64,000 nucleotides of DNA from Vibrio celticus (GTDB lineage: Bacteria > Pseudomonadota > Gammaproteobacteria > Enterobacterales > Vibrionaceae): the NCBI RefSeq assembly GCF_024347335.1, contig NZ_AP025463.1:3162001-3226000 (forward strand), in the 5' to 3' direction. The notes beneath the pieces were generated by a model. The model was not told the DNA's origin and searched no databases. It was given only the letters and a program-made list of their open reading frames with translations. Both the position numbers and the translations under genes were made by a program. How positions within the stretch are numbered: the stretch's first letter is position 1; every line of letters starts with the position of its first letter. Shown here in pieces: positions 34,108-43,731 of the stretch.

Positions 34108-36687
34108 ATGACGCAGACAACATCACCGTCTCCAGATGTGCAAGAAATGGTGGCACAATCAGATACTGGTGCGCGTAGCCCTCGTGGTATCCAAGGCCGT
34201 ATTTTATGGTTTGTGCCTCTATGTTGGTCACTGTTCCAACTTTGGTATGCATCTCCGCTGCCGTTCATTTTTAACTTCGCAATTTTAAACGACACTGAAG
34301 CTCGAGCAATTCACCTTACGTTTGCTATTTTCCTAGCCTTTACCGCTTATCCAGCCATGAAGAATTCGCCTAGGGATCGCATCCCCGCTGTCGATTGGAT
34401 ATTAGCGCTTGTAGGTAGCTTTTCAGCTTCTTATATCTATATTTTCTATACTGAACTCGCTGAGCGCTCGGGCGCACCAACAACATTCGATATTGTTGCG
34501 GCTGTATTCGGTATGGTTTTACTGCTTGAAGCAACACGACGCGCTTTGGGTCCACCTCTTATGGTTGTGGCAGCAGTATTCCTACTTTATACCTTTGGCG
34601 GCCCTCACATGCCGGACGTTATTGCCCACAAAGGTGCGAGCCTGAACAAGGCAATGTCGCATCTGTGGCTAACAACTGAAGGTGTATTCGGTGTGGCACT
34701 TGGGGTATCAACGTCATTCGTATTCTTGTTTGTACTGTTTGGTGCAATGCTAGAACGTGCTGGCGCCGGTGCTTACTTTATTAAGGTCGCATTCTCACTG
34801 CTTGGTCACATGAAAGGCGGCCCAGCGAAAGCAGCCGTTGTCGCATCAGGTTTGTCTGGTTTGGTATCAGGTTCATCTATCGCTAACGTGGTAACCACGG
34901 GGACCTTTACTATCCCGCTTATGAAGCGTGTTGGTTTCCCTGGCACTAAAGCAGGTGCAGTAGAAGTAGCAGCTTCAACCAATGGTCAATTAACGCCACC
35001 TATTATGGGTGCTGCTGCATTCTTGATGGTTGAATATGTGGGTATCTCGTATGTAGAAGTGATTAAAGCGGCGCTATTGCCTGCTCTTATCTCTTACATC
35101 GCTCTGATTTACATTGTTCACTTAGAAGCATGTAAAGCAGGTATGACTGGCCTACCTCGTCGCCGCACGCCAACTATCGTACAGAGCCTACTGTCTTTCA
35201 CGGGTACCATTTTAGGTCTGTGTGTTATCAGTGCAGCTGTTTACTACGGTGTCGGTTGGACGAAAGATGTCTTTGGCGATGCTGCAACACCAATCGTAAC
35301 GGTGGCTCTATTAGTCGCTTATGTCGCTCTGGTTCGTGTATCAGCAAAATACGCATCTGAAGGTGGTATGGAAATCGATGCGGATCTCAAAGAAGTTCCG
35401 GATCCAGGTCCAACGATTAAATCTGGTTTGCACTTCCTACTGCCTATCGTAGTGCTTGTTTGGTGTCTGACTGTCGAGCGTTTCTCTCCAGGTCTGTCGG
35501 CATTCTGGGCGACCGTGTTCATGATCTTCATTCTGATCACTCAGCGTCCTTTAATGACTCTGATGAACAAATCAGACGATCTTGCAGAGCAAACTAAAGC
35601 TGGCTTCGTTGATCTCGCAGAGAGCTTGGTTTCAGGTGCACGTAACATGATTGGTATCGGCGTCGCGACAGCGGCTGCAGGTACGGTTGTAGGTGTGGTG
35701 ACTCTAACGGGTATCGGCCTTGTAATGACGGATTTCGTTGAGTTCATCTCAGGCGGTAGCATCATTCTTATGTTGCTATTCACTGCGGTAATCAGCTTGA
35801 TCTTAGGTATGGGCTTGCCAACAACGGCGAACTACATCGTTGTTTCAACACTGATGGCACCGGTAATTGTGACCCTAGGTGCAGCGCACGGCTTGATCAT
35901 TCCACTGATTGCGGTTCACTTATTTGTGTTCTACTTCGGTATTCTTGCGGATGACACACCTCCAGTTGGTCTCGCAGCCTTTGCGGCCGCCGCGATTGCG
36001 AAATCAGACCCAATTCGTACAGGTATTCAAGGTTTCACCTACGATATCCGGACCGCGATCTTGCCGTTCATGTTCATCTTCAATACCCAACTACTGTTGA
36101 TGGGCATTGATTCTTGGTGGCACTTAGCACTAACGATTTTCTCTTCTGTGACTGCGGTACTTATCTTTGCCGCAGCAACTCAAGGTTGGTGGTTCACCAA
36201 GAACAAGTGGTGGGAAACTATACTGCTTATCGTTCTGACCTTCTCTTTCTTCCGCCCAGGTTTCTGGTGGGACATGATTTATCCAGAGAAAGTTCTTTCA
36301 CCTGGAGTTGAGATCGCTCAAATCACAGAAAATCTATCTGTGGGACAATCACTTGAATTGAGAGTAGGTGGCGAAAACTTAGAAGGTAACTATTCTGAGA
36401 AAACAGTTCGCCTTCCGTTTGAAGATTCTGCGACAACAAGTGAAGACCGCATTGCTTCAATGGGCCTAATGCTGACACAAGCTGACGACAAGATGATAGT
36501 TGATATGGTTGAGTTTGGTAGCCCTGCAGAAGCCGCTGGCATTGACTTTGATTGGGAAATTAAATCCGTTATCCAAGACGCAGAACGACCAATGAAAGAG
36601 TGGGTATTCTTACCTGCCCTACTGATTTTGATTGGTTTAGCGATGAACCAAAGAAGACGTGCTCGTAAGGATGAGATTAGCGCGTAA
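34108..36687 (+). CDS. TRAP transporter permease, fused 4TM/12TM, with DUF3394 tail
   Basis: Sodium-driven permease of the TAXI-TRAP system, the small (DctQ-like) and large (DctM-like) subunits fused in one chain, as usual for TAXI systems. The ATG at 34108 (AAGGA eight bases upstream) is preferred to a TTG at 34063; it gives 859 residues. DctM-type signatures include SGLSGLVSGSSIANVVTTGTFTIPLMK, STNGQLTPPIMGAAAFL and LGMGLPTTANYIVVSTLMAP. After about residue 690 comes the DUF3394 part: two membrane segments flanking a soluble stretch with a PDZ-like sequence (VEFGSPAEAAGIDFDWEI), and a basic cytoplasmic end. Confidence 0.93.
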   Translation: MTQTTSPSPDVQEMVAQSDTGARSPRGIQGRILWFVPLCWSLFQLWYASPLPFIFNFAILNDTEARAIHLTFAIFLAFTAYPAMKNSPRDRIPAVDWILALVGSFSASYIYIFYTELAERSGAPTTFDIVAAVFGMVLLLEATRRALGPPLMVVAAVFLLYTFGGPHMPDVIAHKGASLNKAMSHLWLTTEGVFGVALGVSTSFVFLFVLFGAMLERAGAGAYFIKVAFSLLGHMKGGPAKAAVVASGLSGLVSGSSIANVVTTGTFTIPLMKRVGFPGTKAGAVEVAASTNGQLTPPIMGAAAFLMVEYVGISYVEVIKAALLPALISYIALIYIVHLEACKAGMTGLPRRRTPTIVQSLLSFTGTILGLCVISAAVYYGVGWTKDVFGDAATPIVTVALLVAYVALVRVSAKYASEGGMEIDADLKEVPDPGPTIKSGLHFLLPIVVLVWCLTVERFSPGLSAFWATVFMIFILITQRPLMTLMNKSDDLAEQTKAGFVDLAESLVSGARNMIGIGVATAAAGTVVGVVTLTGIGLVMTDFVEFISGGSIILMLLFTAVISLILGMGLPTTANYIVVSTLMAPVIVTLGAAHGLIIPLIAVHLFVFYFGILADDTPPVGLAAFAAAAIAKSDPIRTGIQGFTYDIRTAILPFMFIFNTQLLLMGIDSWWHLALTIFSSVTAVLIFAAATQGWWFTKNKWWETILLIVLTFSFFRPGFWWDMIYPEKVLSPGVEIAQITENLSVGQSLELRVGGENLEGNYSEKTVRLPFEDSATTSEDRIASMGLMLTQADDKMIVDMVEFGSPAEAAGIDFDWEIKSVIQDAERPMKEWVFLPALLILIGLAMNQRRRARKDEISA

Positions 36688-36694
36688 TGGATAG

Positions 36695-36729
36695 AGCCAA
36701 GTAGCGCTCTACTCTATTTGGCTTTTTTA
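36695..36729 (+). terminator. Probable terminator after the TRAP permease
   Basis: AGCCAA and TTTGGCT flank a small inner GTAG/CTAC hairpin, followed by six T. The usp gene downstream therefore depends on read-through or its own promoter. Confidence 0.6.
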
Positions 36730-36794
36730 CTACATGGAAAAGATAATTACAGCGTTTGGTATGTACTAAGCGCTGCTCAAAAAGAGACGAATAC

Positions 36795-37232
36795 ATGTAT
36801 AGACAAATCCTTGTTCCCGTTGATCTTAACGACAAAGGCTTTTCTGATAAAGCAGTCGAGCTAGCGGTATGGCACGCTAAACACAGCAATGCTGAAGTCC
36901 ACATTCTGAACGTACTACCGGGCATTCACATGTCGATGGTTGCGTCTTACTTCCCGAAAGATGCAGCGAACCAAATGAAGCTTGATGTGAAAAATCAGCT
37001 CAAAGAGTTTGCTGACAAGCACATTGACGATGAAGTGGTGTATAAAGTTCACGTTGCCGAAGGCAAGACTTACACAACGATTCTAGATTACGCAGAAAAA
37101 CTGGGCGCTGACCTTATCGTGATGCCTAGCCATAAGCGTTCGAAAATCGACAAAGTGGTACTTGGTTCTGTTGCAAGCAAAGTGGTACAGAACTCACCAA
37201 TCAATGTATTGGTAGTTAAGCCGCAAGGCTAA
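36795..37232 (+). CDS. Universal stress protein, UspA family
   Basis: Nucleotide-binding stress protein of 145 residues starting MYRQILVPVDLNDKGFSDKA at 36795; upstream in-frame codons from 36756 do not look conserved. The ATP-loop signature is present near the C-terminus (GADLIVMPSHKRSKIDKVVLGSVASKVV), matching the ATP-binding G2xG9G(S/T) pattern. It lies 107 bp downstream of the TRAP permease. In Halomonas the UspA-like TeaD regulates the TeaABC TRAP transporter, so a similar regulatory role is plausible here; this is inference from context. Confidence 0.9.
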   Translation: MYRQILVPVDLNDKGFSDKAVELAVWHAKHSNAEVHILNVLPGIHMSMVASYFPKDAANQMKLDVKNQLKEFADKHIDDEVVYKVHVAEGKTYTTILDYAEKLGADLIVMPSHKRSKIDKVVLGSVASKVVQNSPINVLVVKPQG

Positions 37233-37255
37233 ATCACTTAATCGACACAACGATC

Positions 37256-37290
37256 TAAAAAGGTTGGCCTAAAAGCCAACCTTTTTTGTT
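37256..37290. terminator. Bidirectional terminator between usp and the hydroxyacid dehydrogenase
   Basis: GGTTGGC (37262-37268) pairs with GCCAACC (37275-37281), flanked by A-run and T-run, between convergent genes. Confidence 0.88.
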
Positions 37291-37317
37291 TTTCGTTCAC
37301 GCAATTTAATTCTTCAA

Positions 37318-38280
37318 TCAACTCACTAAGTTCTGCGGATTACCCGCGACAAACCCATCAATATTATCGATTAAGATATCAGACAGCTTTTGAATTGAAC
37401 TGTCACTGCCCCACGCCACATGAGGTGTCAGCAGTAAGTTAGGTAGGTGACTGTTGGCCAATAGTGGATTCGAGTTGTCTGCCGGTTCTTGTGTAAACAC
37501 ATCCATGCCCGCGCCTGCGATCTCATTACTTTTCAAAGCTTCAACCAAGGCTTGTTCATCGACAAGTCCACCACGGCCTGCATTGATTAACACCGCACTT
37601 GGTTTCATCATTGCTAGCTCTCGCTCTGAAATCAGGTTTCGAGTCGCTTCGGTCAGCGGACAATGCAGGCTGATCGCATCGGCTTGCTGCAACACAGTAT
37701 CAAAGGGCATATACCCCTCTCGACAAGACTCCGCTCCTTTTCGCTCTGCAAAAATCACCTTCATACCAATCGCTTTAGCCAATATCGCAGTCGCTTGCCC
37801 TAAACTGCCACTACCAATTAAACCCAATGTACTACCAGCCACATCTTGAATAGGGTGAGTAAAGAAACAGAACTGCTTATCCTTTTGCCACTCGCCGGCT
37901 TCAATGTCTTGATGGTAGCCAACAAGATTTCGTTTTAGCGTAAACAGCATAGCAATCACATGTTCAGGTACCGACTGAGTCGCATAGCCTTGCACATTAG
38001 CCACTGCGATATTGTTACTCTTGCAGTAGTCGACATCGACATTATTGACGCCTGTCGCTGACACAGCGATCAGCTTGAGTTGTTGTGCTTGAGCTAAATT
38101 ATCAGCGTTGAGCACAACCTTATTGGTGATAACAACATCCGCTCCTGCAACGCGTTCATCAACGAGTTCTGGAGCAGTAAAGTCATACTCTACCCACTCA
38201 TGTTCAAAGCTAATAGGTTTTAAATGGATTTGAGATGGGATGGTGGCTCTGTCGAGAAAGACCACTTTCAACTTCGGCAT
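37318..38280 (-). CDS. D-2-hydroxyacid dehydrogenase (glycerate dehydrogenase-like)
   Basis: NAD(P)-dependent reductase of 2-ketoacids, cytoplasmic, 320 residues from the ATG at 38280 (AAGGA upstream; the reading from 38313 adds 11 unlike residues). The NAD loop is GLIGSGSLGQATA near 145-157. Catalytic residues sit in INAGRGGLVDEQALVEAL (Arg), GAGMDVFTQEP (Glu) and LLLTPHVAWGS (His). It looks closest to hydroxypyruvate/glycerate dehydrogenases, but substrate choice is not certain. It follows rluA by 34 bp on the same strand. Confidence 0.9.
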   Translation of the reverse strand: MPKLKVVFLDRATIPSQIHLKPISFEHEWVEYDFTAPELVDERVAGADVVITNKVVLNADNLAQAQQLKLIAVSATGVNNVDVDYCKSNNIAVANVQGYATQSVPEHVIAMLFTLKRNLVGYHQDIEAGEWQKDKQFCFFTHPIQDVAGSTLGLIGSGSLGQATAILAKAIGMKVIFAERKGAESCREGYMPFDTVLQQADAISLHCPLTEATRNLISERELAMMKPSAVLINAGRGGLVDEQALVEALKSNEIAGAGMDVFTQEPADNSNPLLANSHLPNLLLTPHVAWGSDSSIQKLSDILIDNIDGFVAGNPQNLVS

Positions 38281-38314
38281 TGTACGTCCTTGAATTGGTA
38301 TTGATGAGACCATT

Positions 38315-39049
38315 CTAAGCTTTTAGCTTACTGTAGTCTGGAAGCTCTGGCGCAATTTCAAAGTGCTGCTCGATTTGTGGCGATGCTTGAGGATAAAACT
38401 CACACGGAACAAAGGCTTTGAATAACTGATCATTGGCCGGGTGATAAAAACTGAGTTCACACGCGTGCAGAGCCAACCTATCGCTATAGTTAAAAGCATC
38501 TGGCGTTGCATAAAACTCATCACCCACAATCGGATTCCCCATCTCCATGCAGTGCACTCGCAACTGATGGGAACGTCCCGTGATAGGCAGTAGCTTCAAC
38601 AATGTCGTTTGAGCCTCTTCTTGCTCTACCATATAGCGAGTCTGAGATGATTTACCACCCTCGAAACACACTTTCTGCTTCGGCCTGTTTGGCCAATCGC
38701 AAATAAGAGGGAGGTCAATCAAACCTTCTGCTTCTTCTACTGAACCCCATACTCGCGCGTAATAGAGTTTGTGTGTCAGTCGATATTGAAACTGCTTCTT
38801 CAAATGACGCTCAGCTTGTTTGTGTTTAGCAAGCAGCATCAAGCCCGATGTCGACATGTCCAATCGGTGCACGACTTGAATCTCTGGAAACTCAACAACT
38901 AACCGACTCCACATACTGTCGTAATGTTCTGGCAACCTACCCGGAACAGAAAGCAAACCCGCAGGCTTGTTCACCACAAGAATATCGTCATCTTGATAAA
39001 CAATATCAATCCACGGTTCACGCGGTGGTGTGTACTGTTCTAACGCCAT
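38315..39049 (-). CDS. rluA: Dual-specificity pseudouridine synthase RluA
   Basis: Isomerises U746 of 23S rRNA and U32 of several tRNAs. The catalytic motif HRLDMSTSG (Asp at about residue 64) and the preceding VVNKPAGLLSVPGR are intact. The LICDWPNRPKQKVCFE and PITGRSHQLRVH segments are characteristic of RluA rather than RluC or RluD, and there is no S4 domain. Length 244 is slightly longer than E. coli RluA (219) because of a C-terminal extension after the FVPCEF segment. Confidence 0.94.
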   Translation of the reverse strand: MALEQYTPPREPWIDIVYQDDDILVVNKPAGLLSVPGRLPEHYDSMWSRLVVEFPEIQVVHRLDMSTSGLMLLAKHKQAERHLKKQFQYRLTHKLYYARVWGSVEEAEGLIDLPLICDWPNRPKQKVCFEGGKSSQTRYMVEQEEAQTTLLKLLPITGRSHQLRVHCMEMGNPIVGDEFYATPDAFNYSDRLALHACELSFYHPANDQLFKAFVPCEFYPQASPQIEQHFEIAPELPDYSKLKA

Positions 39050-39207
39050 TGAAGCCTCTTAATTGCTAGTGAATAAATAATTTACGGTTGATTCGTTTAT
39101 AAATAAATACAATTTTCAACATTTTCGTACATAAAAGTTGACGACTTTACAAAACATGGTATTGATAGGGTAACGGATAATAAGAAGTCAGCATCAAAGG
39201 AAAAACG

Positions 39208-40485
39208 ATGGACAGTACGGTTAAAACCACCAACACAAAAACACTAGCCTCAGCTCCCCTATCAAGCTTAATCAAGTCGCTTGGCCCAGGCATTATGATG
39301 GCCGCAGCGGCTGTAGGTGGTTCTCACTTAGTCGCCTCAACCAAGGCGGGTGCGATTTATGGTTGGCAGCTTGCTGCGCTTATTATCCTCGTTAACGTAT
39401 TTAAATACCCATTCTTCAGAGCCGGCATCCAATACACGCTAGGAACGGGTCAAAGCTTGGTGGAAGGTTACTCTAACCTAGGCCGACCATACCTTGTGAT
39501 CTTTTCGATCTTGAGTGCCATATCTGCGGTCGTGAATACCGCTGCCCTGCTATTATTCAGTGCAAGCCTACTCAGTTACTTTGTTCCTTTCGATTTAGCC
39601 ACTAGCACCTTGTGCATGATCGTTTTAGCGACCTGTTTGATCATTCTGTTTGCTGGCCACTATCGTGCTCTCGATACACTATCTAAAGCGATCATGGCGA
39701 TCTTAACCATCACAACCTTAGCTGCAGTCGCCATTGCTATCGGCTCTCCAGTCGAACCTGATGCTGCTTTTGTTCCACCGTCGCCTTGGTCATTGGCTGC
39801 TATTGGTTTTATCGTGGTGACCATGGGTTGGATGCCTGCGCCTATCGAGATATCCAGCATCACCTCTATGTGGCTAAAAAGCCAAAAAGAGAAGCAGGAA
39901 GTGACCGCACAATCAGCACTGTTCGATTTCAATGTCGGCTACATTGGTACTGCATTGCTTGCTTTAGTATTTGTTGCGTTAGGCGCGCTAGTACTTCACG
40001 GTTCGGGTGTTGAACTGTCTCGATCCGGTGTTGGCTTCACTCATCAATTGGTCGGCATCTACGCTTCGACAATTGGTGAATGGTCTCGCCCATTAATCGC
40101 TCTTATCGCTTTCTTCTGTATCTTTGGTAGCACGATTACCGTTATCGACGGCTACTCACGCGTGCTTGCTGAATCACAGCGTCTATTATTCAAAAAAGAT
40201 TCAAGCCCAAGAATGCTGCAAGGCTGGATCATCATTGTCTCTCTCGCGGCATTAGCGATTGTGATGTTCTTTAGCGCTGCACTGATGCCAATGCTTGATT
40301 TTGCGATGGTGCTTGCCTTTGCGACTACGCCATTCTTCGCGCTGCTTAACTTCATCCTAGTGAACAAGGCTAAGCTTCCAGAAGCCCTAGCCATTGGCAG
40401 CAAGCTAAAATGGCTGTCTATCGCGGGTCTTGTTTACCTGTTTGGTTTCTTGGCAGTCTTTGTTTGGTGGAAGTGGTTGATGTAA
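39208..40485 (+). CDS. Nramp-related membrane transporter lacking the canonical metal-site motifs
   Basis: Membrane protein of 425 residues with about 11 hydrophobic helices and an Nramp-like layout (LGPGIMMAAAAVGGSHLVASTKAGA at the first helix; GYSR and AESQRLL further on). In true Nramp Mn/Fe carriers helix 1 holds DPGN and helix 6 MPHN; here the corresponding stretches read AVGGSH and MPAPIE. The metal-binding Asp, Asn and His are thus absent and a different substrate or site is likely. AAAGGA precedes the ATG. It is a single-gene unit between rluA and rapA. Confidence 0.85.
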   Translation: MDSTVKTTNTKTLASAPLSSLIKSLGPGIMMAAAAVGGSHLVASTKAGAIYGWQLAALIILVNVFKYPFFRAGIQYTLGTGQSLVEGYSNLGRPYLVIFSILSAISAVVNTAALLLFSASLLSYFVPFDLATSTLCMIVLATCLIILFAGHYRALDTLSKAIMAILTITTLAAVAIAIGSPVEPDAAFVPPSPWSLAAIGFIVVTMGWMPAPIEISSITSMWLKSQKEKQEVTAQSALFDFNVGYIGTALLALVFVALGALVLHGSGVELSRSGVGFTHQLVGIYASTIGEWSRPLIALIAFFCIFGSTITVIDGYSRVLAESQRLLFKKDSSPRMLQGWIIIVSLAALAIVMFFSAALMPMLDFAMVLAFATTPFFALLNFILVNKAKLPEALAIGSKLKWLSIAGLVYLFGFLAVFVWWKWLM

Positions 40486-40537
40486 CCCCTCTGCCAATAC
40501 ATCTTTCAACAACGAAAACAGCTTTCAAACGCTAGAT

Positions 40538-40572
40538 AAAAATAAGGCCTTCATGATAAAGGCCTTATTTCG
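40538..40572. terminator. Bidirectional terminator between the Nramp-like gene and rapA
   Basis: A 12-bp perfect stem (40540-40551 AAATAAGGCCTT with 40559-40570) has a 7-nt loop between two convergent genes. Confidence 0.88.
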
Positions 40573-40596
40573 TTGAAGCATCTCGCTAATTCAAAA

Positions 40597-43506
40597 CTAG
40601 TTGTGAGAAACCACAATCAAGCGTAATGAATCTAGCTGAACCTGAGCTTTGCTGATGTAACCGGTCAATTCATTGATTTGAGCTTCGATTACCTCTAGCT
40701 CTTCATCACGAATGTTAGGGTTCACCGCTTTAAGCGCTTGTAGGCGCTCTAATTCACCGTTCAGGTTAGTCTGCATGTCTCGTTGAGCTTGTTCACGCAC
40801 TTCTTCCACTTTAGGAAGTACGTGCGTCTCACCCGCTTCGATTAGCTTGTGAATTTCACCTTGTACCGAGTTAACTAGCTTGCTCGCTAGGTGACGGTTT
40901 ACAGGGCTTAATTGACGGTTAAAGCTGTCGAACTCAACCTGAGCTGATAAGTCATTACCACGGCCATCCATCATCAAACGAATTGGCGTCTTAGGTAAGA
41001 ACTGGCTGATACCACTGCGTTTCGGTGCTTGCGCATCCACAAGGTAAACCAACTCAAGCAGGATAGTACCCACTGGCAGCGCTTTGTTTTTCAGTAGCGA
41101 TACCGCTGATGCACCAACACCTTCACTCAGTAGCAGATCGATACCGCCCTGAATCATTGGGTGTTCCCAACTAATGAAGTTCATGTCTTCACGAGAAAGC
41201 GCAGTATCACGATCAAACGTGATGGTTGCGCCTTCGTATGGTAAGCCCGGGTAGCTTGGTACCATCATATGCTCAGATGGCGTCACAACCAGCGCATTTT
41301 CACCCTTGTCGTCTTGGTTCAAGCCAATCGTATCGAACAGGCTCAATGCAAACGTCACTAGGTTAGTATCGCCGTCAGTCGACGCGATCTTTTCTGCAAT
41401 TTCATGCGCTTTGTCGCCGCCGTTTGAGTGCATCTCTAGTAGGCGATCACGGCCTTTTTCTAGATCTGATTTCAGGCTTTGGTTTAGCTTGGCAGATTCT
41501 TCAATCACTTCATCAAGTTGCTCTGTGTTACCAGAAGCCAGCATCTCGATAAGAACATCTGAGTACTTGTCGTAAACTGTGCGACCCGTTGGACAAGTTT
41601 CCGCAAACGCATTTAGGCCTTCATCAAACCAACGCGCAAGAATCGCCTGTGATGTACCTTTTAGGTAAGGAACATGAATGTCGATATCACGTAGCTGACC
41701 AATACGGTCCAAGCGACCAATACGTTGCTCAAGCAAATCTGGGTTGAACGGTAGATCAAACATCACTAATTGGTTAGCGAACTGGAAGTTACGACCTTCA
41801 GAGCCGATTTCACTACAGATAAGAACCTGAGCGCCACCCTCTTCTTGAGCAAAGTAAGCCGCAGCTTTATCACGCTCTAGAATCGACATGCCTTCGTGGA
41901 ATACAGTTGCACGTACACCTTCACGCTCACGCAGTGCTTGCTCTAATTGAAGAGCCGTACTTGCACGAGAGGCGATCACTAAGATTTTCTCGCTGCGCTT
42001 GTCTTGGATCTTTTCAATCAACCAGTTAACGCGTGAGTCAAACTGCCACCAGCTTGAATCTTCACCTTCAAACTCTTGGAAGATCTCTTCTGGGTACAGC
42101 ATCTTCATAGCACGAGCTTCGGGAGCCATCTTGCCACCGATCATGCCAGATACACGCATTGAGGTTGTGTACTGCGTTGGAATCTCCATCGGCAGTAGGT
42201 TTACATTACGCTTAGGGAAGCCTTTGATTGCAGCACGTGTATTTCTGAAAAGAACACGGCCTGTACCATGGCGATCCATAAGGTTATCAATCAATTCTTG
42301 GCGAGCTAACGCTTGCTCTTCTTCGCTGCTATCACCTTCAATCACACGGAACAGAGGCTCAACATCTTGCTCAGAAAGCAGTTCCGTAATCTGGTTCTTC
42401 GCGCTGTTTTCAAGCTTCACGCCGGAGAACAATGCCGTTACTGCATCAGCAACCGGTGCGTATTGGTCTTCTTCTTCAACGAATGCTTCGTAATCGTAGA
42501 AGCGATCAGGATCAAGCAGACGCAGACGTGCAAAGTGGCTCTCACGACCTAGTTGTTCAGGCGTTGCTGTTAGTAGTAGCACACCAGACGTATTTTCCGC
42601 TAAGCCTTCAACCACTTGGTATTCACGACTTGGTTTGTCTTGGCTCCACTCAAGGTGATGCGCTTCATCGACAACCAACAAGTCCCACTCGCCTTCAAGT
42701 GCTTGCTCGTAGCGCTTACGGCTCTTACGTAGGAAGTCCAAAGAACACAGAACGTACTGCTGGGTATCAAACGGGTTGTCCGATTCAGCAAACGCTTCAA
42801 TACAACGCTCTTCATCGAAGATAGAAAAATGCAGGTTGAAACGGCGCATCATCTCTACTAACCATTGGTGTTGTAGAGTTTCAGGAACCACAATCAGAAT
42901 ACGTTCAGCACGGCCAGACAACACCTGTTGGTGGATGATCATGCCCGCTTCGATGGTTTTACCTAGACCCACTTCATCAGCCAGTAAAACGCGCGGAGCG
43001 TGACGACGACCCACTTCATGAGCGATGTATAGCTGGTGAGGGATCAAGCCAGCACGCATACCACACAAGCCACGCATAGGGCTCTTGTGTTGTTGGTACT
43101 GGTTGCTCAGCGCGCGGTAACGCAACACAAAGTTATCCATACGGTCGATTTGACCTGCGTATAGCTTATCTTGTGGCTTGTTGAAGCGGATCTGGTTGCT
43201 TAAGAAGATTTCACGCAGAGTCACTTCTGTTTCTTGGGTATCTTCGCGAGTACCTAAGTAGGTTAACAGCCCTTTGTCTTCGATAACTTCTTCGACAGAC
43301 AGAGACCAACCTTCTTGGCATTCAATGACATCGCCTACATTAAACGTTACTCGGGTTACGGGAGCATCAGTACGTGCATAAACACGGTTTTCTTCTGATG
43401 CGGCAAACATTACTGTCACTGTTCGAGCATCCATTGCTACAACGGTACCTAAACCTAAATCGCTCTCCGTATCGCTTATCCAGCGTTGCCCCAAAGCAAA
43501 TGTCAT
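40597..43506 (-). CDS. rapA: RNA polymerase-associated Swi2/Snf2 ATPase RapA
   Basis: Recycles RNA polymerase after transcription by ATP-driven remodelling. The N-terminal tandem Tudor-like domains (1-110) precede the two RecA-like lobes. Walker A is DEVGLGKT at 177-184, the DEAH box is D280-H283, and the second lobe includes the QRIGRLDRIGQ motif near 620. The C-terminal RapA-specific region follows. Length 969 is one residue from E. coli RapA (968). It has its own promoter in the 428-bp gap to phoH. Confidence 0.98.
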   Translation of the reverse strand: MTFALGQRWISDTESDLGLGTVVAMDARTVTVMFAASEENRVYARTDAPVTRVTFNVGDVIECQEGWSLSVEEVIEDKGLLTYLGTREDTQETEVTLREIFLSNQIRFNKPQDKLYAGQIDRMDNFVLRYRALSNQYQQHKSPMRGLCGMRAGLIPHQLYIAHEVGRRHAPRVLLADEVGLGKTIEAGMIIHQQVLSGRAERILIVVPETLQHQWLVEMMRRFNLHFSIFDEERCIEAFAESDNPFDTQQYVLCSLDFLRKSRKRYEQALEGEWDLLVVDEAHHLEWSQDKPSREYQVVEGLAENTSGVLLLTATPEQLGRESHFARLRLLDPDRFYDYEAFVEEEDQYAPVADAVTALFSGVKLENSAKNQITELLSEQDVEPLFRVIEGDSSEEEQALARQELIDNLMDRHGTGRVLFRNTRAAIKGFPKRNVNLLPMEIPTQYTTSMRVSGMIGGKMAPEARAMKMLYPEEIFQEFEGEDSSWWQFDSRVNWLIEKIQDKRSEKILVIASRASTALQLEQALREREGVRATVFHEGMSILERDKAAAYFAQEEGGAQVLICSEIGSEGRNFQFANQLVMFDLPFNPDLLEQRIGRLDRIGQLRDIDIHVPYLKGTSQAILARWFDEGLNAFAETCPTGRTVYDKYSDVLIEMLASGNTEQLDEVIEESAKLNQSLKSDLEKGRDRLLEMHSNGGDKAHEIAEKIASTDGDTNLVTFALSLFDTIGLNQDDKGENALVVTPSEHMMVPSYPGLPYEGATITFDRDTALSREDMNFISWEHPMIQGGIDLLLSEGVGASAVSLLKNKALPVGTILLELVYLVDAQAPKRSGISQFLPKTPIRLMMDGRGNDLSAQVEFDSFNRQLSPVNRHLASKLVNSVQGEIHKLIEAGETHVLPKVEEVREQAQRDMQTNLNGELERLQALKAVNPNIRDEELEVIEAQINELTGYISKAQVQLDSLRLIVVSHN

Positions 43507-43697
43507 GAATCGACTACCTCAATCTTATAGTTGGAATTTGGTCTTCTTAACTGCAGTTTCAAACAAGAACGTTATCCGCTCCTGAACTAAAAATATAGCC
43601 AAAAATGTCTAGTTTGCAGCCACTTTTTAAGTGCGCTCTCAATAATAAATATCTCGAGAAAATGGTGCAGAAAAAGGTCGCTAATCTTACTCGATGC

Positions 43698-43713
43698 TGT
43701 GATTTAGGTCACG
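43698..43713. promoter_or_regulatory. CRP-like box between rapA and phoH
   Basis: TGTGA-TTTAGG-TCACG matches the TGTGA-N6-TCACA consensus at nine of ten positions with exact spacing. It is about 200 bp upstream of rapA and 270 bp upstream of phoH; which one it serves is unclear. Confidence 0.6.
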
Positions 43714-43731
43714 CCTAAAGGAGATGATTTC

